Assembly (NCBI RefSeq): GCF_900105315.1
Contig: NZ_LT629766.1
Coordinates: forward strand, 2,108,001-2,172,000
From: Brevibacterium siliguriense
Lineage (GTDB): Bacteria; Actinomycetota; Actinomycetes; Actinomycetales; Brevibacteriaceae
Direction: 5' to 3'
Length of the DNA stretch: 64,000 nt
The notes under the pieces are model-generated. The model did no database searches, was not told the origin of the DNA, and saw nothing but the letters and a program-made list of their open reading frames with translations. The position numbers were made by a program, and so were the translations under genes. Below, one piece after another: positions 32,750 through 42,010 of this stretch. The first letter of the stretch is position 1; every line of letters begins with the position of its first letter.

Positions 32750-34309
32750 GTGGCCCAAGGGGATTCGCGAGACAGCCAGGACAACCGCCGCGCAGATGGC
32801 GGTCACCGCTCAGATCGCGGCAGCAATCGCAACCGTCGACCGGACAACCGGGACAGCCGTGGGCCACGCCATTCCGACCGCCGAGGCGGCTACCAGGGCA
32901 ATCGCCGCAATGACGATGACCGCAGGGGCGGGTACAGGCAGAACCGTCGTAACGACGATGACCGTCGTGGTAGCTACCGAGGCAACCGTCGGAATGACGA
33001 CGATCGTCAGGGCGGGTTCAACCGCGACCGCCGAGAGGGTGACGACCGTCGTGGTGGCTACCAGGGCAACCGTCGCAACGACGACAATCGCCGAGGTGGC
33101 TACGGACGGAACCGTCGCAACGACGATGACCGTCGAGGTGGTTTCAATCGGGATCGCCGCGACGGTGACGATCGCCGGGGCGGATACCGCGGAAACCGAC
33201 GCGACGACAACCGCGGAGGGCGCGGCGGCCACGGTCGCAACGACAATGATCGTCGTGCGTCACGCAAGACCGATACCGGTGACTACGCACGCGATCAGCG
33301 CGCGCGCCGTCCGCGTATTCAGGAACCCGAGATCCCCGAAGGCGTCACCGGTCGCGAACTCGACAAAGAGATCTCGTCACAGCTGCGTTCGCTTGATAAA
33401 GAGAACGCCGTCATGGTCGCCAAGCATCTCGTCGCCGCCGGCGGGCTGCTCGACCTCGACCCGGAACGTGCCCACGAACACGCCAAGGCCGCCATGGCTC
33501 GCGCCGGTCGTGTCGCCGTCGTCCGCGAAGCACTCGGCATCGCCGCGTACTACGTGGAGAACTACGACGAAGCCGTCCGCGAACTGCGCACCCACCGTCG
33601 CATCTCCGGCTCGAACGACAACATCGCGCTGATCGCCGACGCCGAACGCGGCCGCGGAAAGCCCGAGAAGGCCCTCGAGCTGCTGAAGAACTCCGAGGAA
33701 CTCGACCTCGACAACGACACCCGCACCGAACTCGTCATCGTCGCGGCCGGAGCCAAGTCCGACCTCGACGACATCGCCGGCGCGCGCCGACTCATCGAAG
33801 CCGAAGACTTCACACAGAAGCCCAGCGGCGGACTCGTCCGACTCATGGCCGCCTACGCCGAGGTGCTGCGCATCGACGGCGAAACCGAGCTCGCCGATAA
33901 GTACGAAGAGCTCTCCCGCCGGACCGCGAAGGCGACTGGCACCCTCTTCGGCGACGAGATGCCGGACCTCAACGCCGGCGTCGAGATCGAAACCGTCGAA
34001 GAGGTCGAAGACGAGCACGCAGCCCCCGAGAACGACTCCTCCGAAGAGGCCGACGAGCTCCAGGCAGAGGCGGACTCTTCCGAGGAAGCCGACGCAGAGA
34101 CCGAAGCTCCGGCCGCAGCTCCGAAGTCGAAGACGCATGTCTCGGCGAAGGAACTGAAGTCGGTCAAGGTCACCGACGACGAGATCGAAGCCGAACTCGA
34201 CGAGATCATTGCCGATGCCGAAGCAGGGTCTGATGCCGTCGCAGAATCTGATTGCGACGCAGTTTCCGACTCCGACGCAACCCCCGCCGAGGCAGACGGA
34301 GACCAGTGA
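32750..34309 (+). CDS. RGG-like repeat / TPR / acidic-tail protein of the conserved actinobacterial cluster
   Basis: A 519-residue three-part protein. Residues 1-180 are disordered and extremely rich in R, G, D and N, with seven 14-residue repeats (51-148) of the type NRRNDDDRRGGYRG. Residues about 195-400 are helical and TPR-like (ALGIAAYYVENYDEAVRELR; IADAERGRGKPEKALELLK), matching the TPR protein that precedes the HAD-tlyA-nadK-recN genes in other actinobacteria (Rv1691 in M. tuberculosis, from memory). Residues about 405-519 are acidic. A basic RGG/RND head, a protein-binding middle and an acidic tail suggest RNA binding or condensate formation, which is inference. GTG start after GGGAGA. 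Its stop overlaps the next gene. Confidence 0.8.
   Translation: MAQGDSRDSQDNRRADGGHRSDRGSNRNRRPDNRDSRGPRHSDRRGGYQGNRRNDDDRRGGYRQNRRNDDDRRGSYRGNRRNDDDRQGGFNRDRREGDDRRGGYQGNRRNDDNRRGGYGRNRRNDDDRRGGFNRDRRDGDDRRGGYRGNRRDDNRGGRGGHGRNDNDRRASRKTDTGDYARDQRARRPRIQEPEIPEGVTGRELDKEISSQLRSLDKENAVMVAKHLVAAGGLLDLDPERAHEHAKAAMARAGRVAVVREALGIAAYYVENYDEAVRELRTHRRISGSNDNIALIADAERGRGKPEKALELLKNSEELDLDNDTRTELVIVAAGAKSDLDDIAGARRLIEAEDFTQKPSGGLVRLMAAYAEVLRIDGETELADKYEELSRRTAKATGTLFGDEMPDLNAGVEIETVEEVEDEHAAPENDSSEEADELQAEADSSEEADAETEAPAAAPKSKTHVSAKELKSVKVTDDEIEAELDEIIADAEAGSDAVAESDCDAVSDSDATPAEADGDQ
32900..33193 (+). repeat. Seven tandem 42-bp repeats encoding 14-residue RND/RGG units
   Basis: Codons 51-148 of the gene at 32750 form seven in-frame 14-residue units. 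Units alternate between endings GGYRG/GGYRQ and GGFNR, and units starting DRR(E/D)GDD follow each GGFNR, so units 2-4 and 5-7 are two copies of a three-unit block. The high DNA similarity points to recent duplication. Confidence 0.85.
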
Positions 34310-35283
34310 CACTGACCGCCGAACAGGACAACACAGCAGATGGGTGCCTGCCCGAGTCTCAGGGCACGCCCATCGATTGTGTCCTGTTCGACCTCGACGG
34401 AGTCGTCTACCACGGCAACCACGCCATCGACGGTGCCGCCGACGGAATCAACTGGCTCCACTCGCAGTCGATTCCGGTCAACTACGTTACGAACAACGCC
34501 ACCCGCACTGCCGCTGCCACCGCTGAGAAGATCACCGGAATGGGAGTCCACGCCTCCGCTGATGAGGTGACCACCTCGGCGCAGGTACTCGCCGAACGCC
34601 TGGCAGAACGGTTCGGCCCCGGCACCCGCGTCCACCTCCTCGGCACCACCGGGCTGCGCATCGCTCTCGAAGAAGCAGGTCTCGAGATCACCGACTCACT
34701 CGATGCGAAACCCGTCGCCGTCGCCCAAGGACTCGACCCGGAGATCGACTACGCGAAGATCGTCCGCGCCTGCGACATCATCCGCTCCGGCGCCGAATGG
34801 TGGGCGAGCAACCCCGACTTCTCCCTCCTGACCGAAACCGGGAAAGTCCCCGGCAATGGTGCCTTCGTCGAGCTCATCGCCCGACTCACCGACACCACCC
34901 CCGTCATCGTCGGCAAACCCGCCCCGCACATGATGGACTTCGCGGCCGGCCGCCTCGGTGCGCATCGCCCGCTCATGGTCGGCGATCGACTCAACACCGA
35001 TATCGAAGGCGGCCGTGCCGCCGGAATCGACACGGCACTCGTCCTCACCGGAATCCACGACATCCACGATGCCCTGCGCGCGGGACCCGAGCGCCGCCCG
35101 ACCTTCATCCTGCCGAATCTGCGCGGACTCGACGCCCTCATCACCGGCACCGACCGTGGCGATTCGGCCCGGATCGAAGGCGAACTCCGCCGAGCCTGGG
35201 CGTCGATCGACGCAGGGGAGACCGACGCCGAGGCGGTCCTGGCCGAAGGACGCCTGCCCCGCCGAATCGAGGAGGACTCATGA
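34306..35283 (+). CDS. HAD-superfamily IIA hydrolase (NagD/PGP-like)
   Basis: A 325-residue HAD phosphatase. Motif I is VLFDLDGVVYHG (about 25-36) with the two catalytic aspartates; motif II is NYVTNNATRT (threonine/asparagine form of subfamily IIA); motif III lysine is in VGKPAPHMMDFA; motif IV is MVGDRLNTDIEGGRAAG. The order is that of NagD/4-nitrophenylphosphatase-type enzymes that dephosphorylate small metabolites such as 2-phosphoglycolate. GTG 34306 overlaps the preceding stop and is the start supported by the coupled arrangement; homology begins about 25 residues later. It overlaps the next small gene by 4 bp. Confidence 0.88.
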   Translation: MTLTAEQDNTADGCLPESQGTPIDCVLFDLDGVVYHGNHAIDGAADGINWLHSQSIPVNYVTNNATRTAAATAEKITGMGVHASADEVTTSAQVLAERLAERFGPGTRVHLLGTTGLRIALEEAGLEITDSLDAKPVAVAQGLDPEIDYAKIVRACDIIRSGAEWWASNPDFSLLTETGKVPGNGAFVELIARLTDTTPVIVGKPAPHMMDFAAGRLGAHRPLMVGDRLNTDIEGGRAAGIDTALVLTGIHDIHDALRAGPERRPTFILPNLRGLDALITGTDRGDSARIEGELRRAWASIDAGETDAEAVLAEGRLPRRIEEDS

Positions 35284-35462
35284 GCGAGACCCCGACACCC
35301 GGCCCGACCTCAAGCCCGACACCCGCCTCGGTGAGCGGTGACGTGCCGGTCGAGAACTGGCGGGCCAGCCTCGCCGAAGCCAGAGAGGCACCGGCCGCCG
35401 AGCGCCACGAACACCTGAACTCTCTGCTGGGTGACCTCGACGCGCAGGTGGGCTCCTTGTGA
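35280..35462 (+). CDS. Small conserved-position hypothetical protein, 60 residues
   Basis: ATG at 35280 overlaps the HAD stop, and the stop at 35460-35462 overlaps the tlyA GTG. The product has a Thr/Ser/Pro-rich N-terminus (about 1-20) and an amphipathic C-terminal region (NWRASLAEAREAPAAERHEH). A similarly small gene sits at the same place in M. tuberculosis (Rv1693, from memory). Function unknown; overlaps on both sides make it a credible gene. Confidence 0.7.
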   Translation: MSETPTPGPTSSPTPASVSGDVPVENWRASLAEAREAPAAERHEHLNSLLGDLDAQVGSL

Positions 35463-36265
35463 GCAGACTCGACCGGGCACTCGTCGACCGCGGACTGCTG
35501 AACTCCCGCTCCCGGGCCGCCCGCGAAATCGCGGCCGGCCGCGTCAGTGTCAACGGCCGCACCGCGGCCAAAGCCTCTCAAGATGTGAAAGCCACTGACG
35601 ACGTCACCGTCACCGAACCCGATCCCTGGGTCGCCCGCAGCGCCCACAAACTCCTCGGTGCGCTCGAGGCTTTCGACCTCACCGACCGACTGAACGGACT
35701 GACCGCCCTCGACGCGGGAGCCTCCACCGGGGGCTTCACTCAAGTCCTCCTCACCCGCGGAGTCGGCGAAGTCTGGGCCGTCGACGTCGGTCACGACCAA
35801 CTGGCGCCGATCCTCCGCGACGACCCGCGCGTGCACGTCCGCGAAGGACTCAACCTCCGCGACCTCGCCGACTCCGACGTGCCCGAAGTCGACCTCGTCG
35901 TCGCCGACGTCTCCTTCATCTCCCTGCGCCTGCTCATCGGCCCGCTGCTGGCCGCCACTGCCGCAGGCGGAGAGCTCCTCCTCATGGTCAAACCCCAATT
36001 CGAGCTGGCACGAGCATCCCTGGACAAACACGGAGTCGTCACCAGCCGAGAGAAGCGCCGCCGCGCCATCGACTCCGTCCTCGACGCAGTGACCGAACAC
36101 GCCGGACGCGTCACCGACATCGCACCCTCACCGCTGCCGGGTCCCAGCGGGAACCGAGAGTACTTCCTGCGTGTTCGCCCAGGCCGAACACATGACCAGT
36201 CCGATAGGCTCGACCAAGCAGACATCCCCGCCCACCTGGACGAAATGATGAGAGGAGAGTCGTGA
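35459..36265 (+). CDS. tlyA: TlyA-family rRNA 2'-O-methyltransferase
   Basis: A 268-residue protein with an N-terminal S4 domain (RLDRALVDRGLLNSRSRAAR, GRVSVNG) and an FtsJ-type methyltransferase domain whose SAM motif is ALDAGASTGGFTQVLL (about 83-98). VAVVD appears as VWAVDVG, and the catalytic K-D-K-E set is consistent with VKPQFE near residue 180. TlyA methylates ribose in 16S and 23S rRNA at the subunit interface and determines sensitivity to capreomycin-type drugs. GTG start within the preceding stop; the 3' end overlaps nadK. Confidence 0.92.
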   Translation: MSRLDRALVDRGLLNSRSRAAREIAAGRVSVNGRTAAKASQDVKATDDVTVTEPDPWVARSAHKLLGALEAFDLTDRLNGLTALDAGASTGGFTQVLLTRGVGEVWAVDVGHDQLAPILRDDPRVHVREGLNLRDLADSDVPEVDLVVADVSFISLRLLIGPLLAATAAGGELLLMVKPQFELARASLDKHGVVTSREKRRRAIDSVLDAVTEHAGRVTDIAPSPLPGPSGNREYFLRVRPGRTHDQSDRLDQADIPAHLDEMMRGES

Positions 36266-37203
36266 TCAGACATATCATGGTGCTGCTGCACCCCCAACGT
36301 GATGAGTCGGCCGTGGCCGCCGTCAGCGTGTTCAAGGCCCTCCTCGACGACGGAGTCACCCCCGTCGTCCTCTCTGACGAGATCGTCGGCATCCGCGCCC
36401 GACAGGCCGAAGCCGTCGACGACGAACCGATCCTCCACCACTGCATCATCATCGATCCCTCCGAACTGGGGGAGTGGAAGAACGCCTGCGAACTCGTCAT
36501 CGTCTTGGGCGGCGACGGCACGATCCTGCGTGCCGCCGAACGTTTCCACGGCTCCGGCGCCCCGCTCATGGGCGTCAACCTCGGCCATGTCGGATTCCTC
36601 GCCGAAAGCGAGAAGGAAGACCTCGCCGAGGCGGTCCACCGTGCCTCCCAACGCGACTACTCCGTCGAGGAGCGGCTCGCCCTCGACGTGTCCGTATGGC
36701 ACGAAGGCGAGAACATCTTCAATGCCTGGGCCCTCAACGAGGCGACCATCGAGAAGACCTCGAAGTCCCGGATGATCGACGTCGTCCTCGGTGTCGACGC
36801 CCGCCCCGTGTCCTCCTTCGGGTGCGACGGCGTCATCCTGGCCACCCCCACCGGCTCGACCGCGTACTCGTTCTCCGCCGGCGGACCCATCGTCTGGCCC
36901 GAGGTCGAAGCACTCATCCTCGTCCCGATCTCCGCCCACGCCCTGTTCTCCAAACCTCTGGTCGTCAACCCGGCCTCCCGCCTCGGCGTGGAGATCTCCC
37001 AGTCGAACCCCGAATTCTCAGCCGTGCTGTGGTGCGACGGCCGCCGAGCCCTCGAACTGCCGTCCGGGGCCCGTGTGGAAGCCACGCGTTCGAAATCCCC
37101 GATCCGGCTCGCCCGCCTGCACACCGGCCCGTTCACCGACCGACTCGTCGCGAAGTTCCGCCTGCCCGTCTCCGGCTGGCGAGGACCGATCAAGGAGGCC
37201 TGA
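36262..37203 (+). CDS. nadK: NAD kinase
   Basis: A 313-residue ATP/polyphosphate-dependent NAD kinase producing NADP. The signature GGDGT is at 83-87 (VLGGDGTILRAAERF), followed by GVNLGHVGFLAE (about 105-116) and the glycine-rich CDGVILATPTGSTAYSFSAGGPIV stretch (about 191-214). Length and motif order are normal. GTG start overlaps the tlyA stop; recN begins directly after its stop codon. Confidence 0.96.
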   Translation: MIRHIMVLLHPQRDESAVAAVSVFKALLDDGVTPVVLSDEIVGIRARQAEAVDDEPILHHCIIIDPSELGEWKNACELVIVLGGDGTILRAAERFHGSGAPLMGVNLGHVGFLAESEKEDLAEAVHRASQRDYSVEERLALDVSVWHEGENIFNAWALNEATIEKTSKSRMIDVVLGVDARPVSSFGCDGVILATPTGSTAYSFSAGGPIVWPEVEALILVPISAHALFSKPLVVNPASRLGVEISQSNPEFSAVLWCDGRRALELPSGARVEATRSKSPIRLARLHTGPFTDRLVAKFRLPVSGWRGPIKEA

Positions 37204-38907
37204 ATGATCTCCGAACTGCGCATCTCCCACCTCGGCGTCATCGCCGAAGCCGCCGTCGAACTCGATACCGGCTTCACCGTCGTCACCGGTGAGACCGGTG
37301 CGGGCAAGACCATGTTCGTCTCTGCCCTGTCCCTGCTCATGGGCCGCAAGGTCGGCTCCGGAGTCGTGCGCAAGGGCGCGGAGAAGGCCGAAGTCGAAGG
37401 CATCTTCACCGGTGTCGCCGAACCCGTGCGCGAACGGATCACCGATGCCGGCGGCAGCGCCGACGACGAAGCGATCATCTCGCGGACCGTGGCGCTCAAG
37501 GGCCGAGCCCGGGCCACGGCCGGCGGACGCACCGTGCCGATCTCCGTGCTCACCGACATCTCCTCGGACCTCATCACCCTCCACGGCCAGTCCGAACAGC
37601 TGCGCCTCAAGGGTGCCGCCCAACAGCGTCACCTCCTCGATGCCGCCGGCGGCACTGCTCTCGCCGAGGTGGCCGACCGTTATCGTGCCGCCTTCGAGAA
37701 CTGGCGCGAGACCGAAGCCCGCGTCACTCGCATCAAAGATTCGACCGCCGCCCGCCGGGAACGCATCCTGTGGCTGCGCGGTTGCTTGGAGGCCATCGAC
37801 AAGGTCCGTCCCGAACCCGGCGAGGACGAGACCCTGGCCGCGCAAGCGGCGAAGCTCGGTTCCGCTGCTGAGATCACCCGTGCCGTCGGTGCCGCGCACG
37901 ACCTGCTGCTCGGTTCGGAGATCGACGATGCCGGAGCGGCCGTCGACCTCGTCCACCAGGCCATCAGCACCATTTCCGATGTCGAAGGCTCCGACAAGGA
38001 ACTCGTCACCATTCGCGAAGCTCTCAACGACGCTGTGCTGCGCCTGTCGGACTCCGCCGCGGAGCTGTCGAACTACCTCTCCGGCTTCGACGAGCTCGGA
38101 GAGACCTCGCTGGAGGAGACCGAAGCACGGCGTGCGGAACTCGGGTCTCTGGCCCCCTACGGTCAGGACGTCGCCGAAGTCCTCGACTTCGAATCCCGAT
38201 CGGCAGCGGAGCTGGCCGAACTCGAAGCCGAGGACCGCGACCTCGACGGACTCGATGCCGAGCTCACCGAGGCCCGCGAGACCATGGAGGCGGCCGCCTC
38301 GGCGCTCACCGAGATCCGCAGAGCCACCGCGGCGGAGTTCTCCCAAGCTGTCAGCGAAGAACTCGCCGCCCTGTCGATGCCGAAGGCCTCGGTCGCCTTC
38401 GAGATCTCCGAACGCGAACCCACCACCCACGGAGCCGACGAGGTCCGGCTGACCTTCGCCGCCCACGAATCCTCCATCCCCGATGACATCGCGAAGATCG
38501 CCAGTGGCGGTGAGCTCTCCCGCGTCATGCTCGCCATCGAAGTCGTCCGCGCCGCCAGCGAATCCATCCCCACGTACGTCTTCGACGAAGTCGACGCCGG
38601 AGTCGGCGGCAAGGCGGCCGTGGAGATCGGCCGCCGTCTGGCCAAGCTCGCCCGCAATGCTCAGGTCATCGTCGTCACCCACCTGCCCCAGGTCGCAGCC
38701 TGGGCCGACACCCATGTGACCATCGTCAAGGACGATGACGCGGAGACCGTTAGCTCGGGCGTACAGGAGCTGTCCGATGCCGAACGCGTCGTCGAACTCT
38801 CCCGCATGCTGGCAGGGATGGACGACTCCGCCTCGGCGAAGGCCCACGCGGCCGAACTGCTTGACAATGCACGGCAGGTCAAGGAGGCCGGCGTTGGCAG
38901 CAGATGA
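37204..38907 (+). CDS. recN: DNA repair protein RecN
   Basis: A 567-residue SMC-like ATPase acting in double-strand break repair. Walker A is GETGAGKT (29-36), then long coiled-coil arms (about 150-370), the ABC signature ASGGELSRVMLAIE (about 434) and Walker B TYVFDEVDAGVGG shortly after, with a final VTHLPQVAAWADTH. The arrangement and length are typical. It starts at the base after the nadK stop. No LexA-type site was identified in front, as expected inside an operon. Confidence 0.96.
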   Translation: MISELRISHLGVIAEAAVELDTGFTVVTGETGAGKTMFVSALSLLMGRKVGSGVVRKGAEKAEVEGIFTGVAEPVRERITDAGGSADDEAIISRTVALKGRARATAGGRTVPISVLTDISSDLITLHGQSEQLRLKGAAQQRHLLDAAGGTALAEVADRYRAAFENWRETEARVTRIKDSTAARRERILWLRGCLEAIDKVRPEPGEDETLAAQAAKLGSAAEITRAVGAAHDLLLGSEIDDAGAAVDLVHQAISTISDVEGSDKELVTIREALNDAVLRLSDSAAELSNYLSGFDELGETSLEETEARRAELGSLAPYGQDVAEVLDFESRSAAELAELEAEDRDLDGLDAELTEARETMEAAASALTEIRRATAAEFSQAVSEELAALSMPKASVAFEISEREPTTHGADEVRLTFAAHESSIPDDIAKIASGGELSRVMLAIEVVRAASESIPTYVFDEVDAGVGGKAAVEIGRRLAKLARNAQVIVVTHLPQVAAWADTHVTIVKDDDAETVSSGVQELSDAERVVELSRMLAGMDDSASAKAHAAELLDNARQVKEAGVGSR

Positions 38908-38922
38908 GAGAATGGGCGGACC

Positions 38923-40158
38923 ATGAAAGTGCGCAGACACCGTGAGAACCTCACCGCACCGACTCGGTCCGGTCCCGCCCCTGCCCGCTTGGACCGACGC
39001 ACGAAGAATCTGACGAAACGCCTCCAAGCAGGCGATATCGCCATCATCAAACACTCCGATATCGACCGCATCTCCGCCGAAGCTCTCGTCGCCTGCCGAC
39101 CGGCCGCGGTGATCAATGCGGACAAATCGATCTCCGGCCGATATCCGAACCTCGGCCCGAGCATCATCGTCGACGCCGGCATCCCCCTCATCGACGCCGC
39201 CGGAGCGGAGATCTTCGACGCCGTCGATGAGAACGCCGAGATCTCCATCGAAGGCGACACCGTGTACGCGGGCGAGACCGAGGTGGCCACGGGAGTCCTG
39301 CAGACGGCCGAGACGATCGCCGAGGACATGCATGCCGCCGAGGCCGGAATGAACTCCGTGCTCGTGGACTTCATCGACAATACGATCGAATACATCCGCA
39401 AGGACTCCGACCTGCTCTCGGCCGAACTCGTCGTGCCCGAGGTGAAGACGAAGTTCACCGACCGGCATGTGCTCATCGTCGTCCGCGGGTACCACTACAA
39501 GGAGGACCTGGCGATGCTGGCCTCCTACATCCGCGAATACCGGCCGCTGCTCATCGGCGTCGACGGCGGAGCCGACGCCATCATCGAGGCGGGTTATCGA
39601 CCGGACATGATCGTCGGGGACATGGACTCCGTGTCCGACACCGCCCTGACCTCGGGCGCCGAGATCGTCGTCCACGCCTATCGCGACGGCACCGCTCCGG
39701 GCACTGAACGCGTCGAAGCCCTCGGAGTCGAATGCGCGTCCTTCGCGGCCTCGGGCACGAGCGAAGACATCGCCATGCTGCTCGCCGATGACAAAGGCGC
39801 CGAGCTCATCGTCGCTGTAGGTACCCACGACACCGTCATGGAGTTCCTCGACAAAGGCCGCAAGGGCATGGCCTCGACGTTCATCACCCGACTGCGCGTG
39901 GGCTCGAAGCTCATCGACGCCAAGGGCGTGTCCCTGCTCTACCGGCAGCGCATCTCCAGCCTGCAGCTGGCCGTTCTCATCATCGCCGGACTCGTCGCCC
40001 TCGGTGTGGCGCTGACCGCGACCTCGGCCGGACAGACGTTCCTCGGCCTCATCGGCGCCCAACTCGACGGCCTCTTCGGCTGGATCGGCTCCCTCTTCGG
40101 CGGCGACCCTGCAGCATCGACCGAATCCGCCGGCCTCATCCAAGGACTGACCCCGTGA
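38923..40158 (+). CDS. steA: SteA-like protein (putative cytokinetic ring protein)
   Basis: A 411-residue protein matching SteA of corynebacteria in position and architecture. The middle region resembles thiamin pyrophosphokinase (LLIGVDGGADAIIEAGYRPD, then MIVGDMDSVSD), but the downstream catalytic part differs. A single membrane helix (LQLAVLIIAGLVALGVALTA, about 346-365) lies near the C-terminus and is followed by a short hydrophobic tail. SteA and SteB act together at the division septum to activate peptidoglycan hydrolysis. The stop overlaps the steB start (GTG at 40155). Confidence 0.85.
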   Translation: MKVRRHRENLTAPTRSGPAPARLDRRTKNLTKRLQAGDIAIIKHSDIDRISAEALVACRPAAVINADKSISGRYPNLGPSIIVDAGIPLIDAAGAEIFDAVDENAEISIEGDTVYAGETEVATGVLQTAETIAEDMHAAEAGMNSVLVDFIDNTIEYIRKDSDLLSAELVVPEVKTKFTDRHVLIVVRGYHYKEDLAMLASYIREYRPLLIGVDGGADAIIEAGYRPDMIVGDMDSVSDTALTSGAEIVVHAYRDGTAPGTERVEALGVECASFAASGTSEDIAMLLADDKGAELIVAVGTHDTVMEFLDKGRKGMASTFITRLRVGSKLIDAKGVSLLYRQRISSLQLAVLIIAGLVALGVALTATSAGQTFLGLIGAQLDGLFGWIGSLFGGDPAASTESAGLIQGLTP

Positions 40159-41147
40159 TTGATTTCCGCTACCACCTCGTCTCCCTCGTCTCGGTGTTCC
40201 TCGCCCTCGCCGTCGGCATCGTCCTCGGTGCGGGACCGCTTAAGGAGCCGATCGGGGAGTCCCTGCAGAGCCAGGTCGACGCTCTGCGCTCGGACCGCGA
40301 CAACCTGCGGTCGGATCTCGACGCGGCCAAGGGCAATATCGACAAGCAGAACGAATTCGTCACCGCCGCCGCTCCGGAACTCATCAACGGCACCCTCGAC
40401 GGGCAGGAAGTGAGCATCATCGCCGCCCCCGAGGCGGACTCCGAGCAGGTCGAAGAGGTCAGCAACCGGGTCAAGGAAGCCGACGGCACCATCGCCGGCG
40501 ACGTCTCGTTCGTGCCGAACACGCTCAGCCTCGCCGATTCCGCACAGTTCCTCAAGAAGCTGCGCAAGCTTGTGCCGAACCTGCCGAAGGACGACTCGAC
40601 CGCGATCCGCGCCGCCCTCGTCATCGCCCTGACCGGCGACGCCTCGATGCTCGAAGACGAGGACGACCAGGCCGACGCGGAGAAGCAGGCCGCGAAGCTC
40701 TACGACGCCTTCGTCGAGGCCGACCGCCTGCGCACCGACACGGACCACAAGACGACCTCGCTGTTCATCGTCATCGACAATGAGAACTCGACCCTCGCCG
40801 AGGATACTCAGCCCAGCCCGCAGGCCAGCGACGACAAGGGCACCCGCACCCTCGTCACCGACTTCATCACCGCGCTCACCGCCGAAGCCACCTCGGTGGT
40901 CGTCGCCGGTGACGCCGGATCGGCACAGAACGGACTCGTCAACGTGCTGCGGTCGGAGAAATCCCGCGCCAGCACCGTCGACGGACTCGGCCTCGGTGCC
41001 GGCCCCGTCATCACCGTGCGGGCACTGGCGTCCGGAGAAGACGGAAGACACGGGCACTTCGGATTCGCCGAGGACGCCGAAAGCATCCTGCCGGGCAAGA
41101 TCGAAGACAAGCCGTCCGATGACACGCAGAAGGGAGACGCGCAATGA
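40155..41147 (+). CDS. steB: SteB/MctB-like (copper transporter family) protein
   Basis: A 330-residue protein with one N-terminal membrane helix (VSLVSVFLALAVGIVLGAGPL, about 9-29) and a periplasmic part that starts with a coiled coil (QSQVDALRSDRDNLRSDLDA). This is the Pfam CopT/MctB family: Rv1698 was linked to copper handling as a pore, and the corynebacterial homologue SteB to cell division with SteA. The adjacent steA makes the divisome role the better reading here. Its stop overlaps the next gene by 4 bp. Confidence 0.85.
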   Translation: MIDFRYHLVSLVSVFLALAVGIVLGAGPLKEPIGESLQSQVDALRSDRDNLRSDLDAAKGNIDKQNEFVTAAAPELINGTLDGQEVSIIAAPEADSEQVEEVSNRVKEADGTIAGDVSFVPNTLSLADSAQFLKKLRKLVPNLPKDDSTAIRAALVIALTGDASMLEDEDDQADAEKQAAKLYDAFVEADRLRTDTDHKTTSLFIVIDNENSTLAEDTQPSPQASDDKGTRTLVTDFITALTAEATSVVVAGDAGSAQNGLVNVLRSEKSRASTVDGLGLGAGPVITVRALASGEDGRHGHFGFAEDAESILPGKIEDKPSDDTQKGDAQ

Positions 41148-42010
41148 TCCGCTCCATCGTCAACACCGTCGTCGCCGGACTCGCCGGATACACCGCGACG
41201 AAGGCCGTGCTCAGATCACGGCTGCGCACCCATCAGAGCGTGGTGCGCACCAACCACGCCGGACACGACGTCTCGCTCGCCGAAGGCCCCGCCGTCGCGA
41301 CGGGACTGCTGGCCGGCAGCCTGCTCATCGAAGATCCCCGCCAGCGGACGGCGACCCTGCTGGCCACGGCCGCGGCGGGCGGCCTCGGTGCCGTCGACGA
41401 CTTCTGTGAATCCGGATCCTCCAAGGGCCTGCGCGGACATCTGTCGGCACTGGTCCGCGGGGAGATCACGACCGGCACGATCAAGGTCACCGGCATCCCG
41501 CTCGCATCGATCGCGGCCGCCGCGATCCTGCGCGGGCGCACCCGCCCGACCGGGTTCTTCGGATTCAGCCAGAAGGAAGACCGTCCCTGGTACGCGGCCA
41601 CCGCGGATATCATCGTCACCGGGGGAGTGATCGCCGGATCGGCGAACCTGTTCAACCTCCTCGACCTGCGGCCCGGCAGGGCACTCAAGGCCGGAGCGCT
41701 CACCCTGGCCTTCACCGACCATGAACGCCGCGTGTCCTGGGCGCCCTCTGGTGCGATCGTCGGAGCCACGGCCGCCGCCTGGCCCGACGACCTCGCCGGG
41801 GACGCGATGCTCGGTGACACCGGAGCCAACGCCCTGGGCGCGGCGATCGGCGTGATTCTCGCCGAAACCGCCACCCCTGCACAACGACGCCTCATCCTCG
41901 CCGTCCTCGCCTGGCTCACCCTTGCCAGCGAGAAGGTCTCCTTCACCACCGTCATCGAATCGACCCCGGGACTGCGGGGGATCGACTCGTTCGGCCGCGA
42001 GGTCGTGTGA
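41144..42010 (+). CDS. Degenerate PNPT (MraY/WecA-like) membrane protein
   Basis: A 288-residue multi-pass membrane protein. It carries fragments of the polyprenyl-phosphate N-acetylhexosamine-1-phosphate transferase pattern: GLGAVDDFCES (the D-D motif), NLFNLLDLRPGRALK (the N-x-x-x-L-D metal motif) and MLGDTGANALGAAIGVILAE (the GDTGS-like motif). It is shorter than MraY (about 320-370), and the HIPTMGG-like N-terminus is replaced by HAGHDVSLAEGPAVATG. Between steB and murJ it probably belongs to cell-wall or secondary-polymer assembly. Whether it is catalytic cannot be told. Confidence 0.65.
   Translation: MIRSIVNTVVAGLAGYTATKAVLRSRLRTHQSVVRTNHAGHDVSLAEGPAVATGLLAGSLLIEDPRQRTATLLATAAAGGLGAVDDFCESGSSKGLRGHLSALVRGEITTGTIKVTGIPLASIAAAAILRGRTRPTGFFGFSQKEDRPWYAATADIIVTGGVIAGSANLFNLLDLRPGRALKAGALTLAFTDHERRVSWAPSGAIVGATAAAWPDDLAGDAMLGDTGANALGAAIGVILAETATPAQRRLILAVLAWLTLASEKVSFTTVIESTPGLRGIDSFGREVV

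Noticed and set aside
37018..40143. A 1,041-codon open frame on the minus strand opposite nadK, recN and steA
   Set aside because: Antisense shadow of GC-rich codons; the plus-strand genes are strongly conserved, and the antisense product is low-complexity Gly/Asp/Arg.
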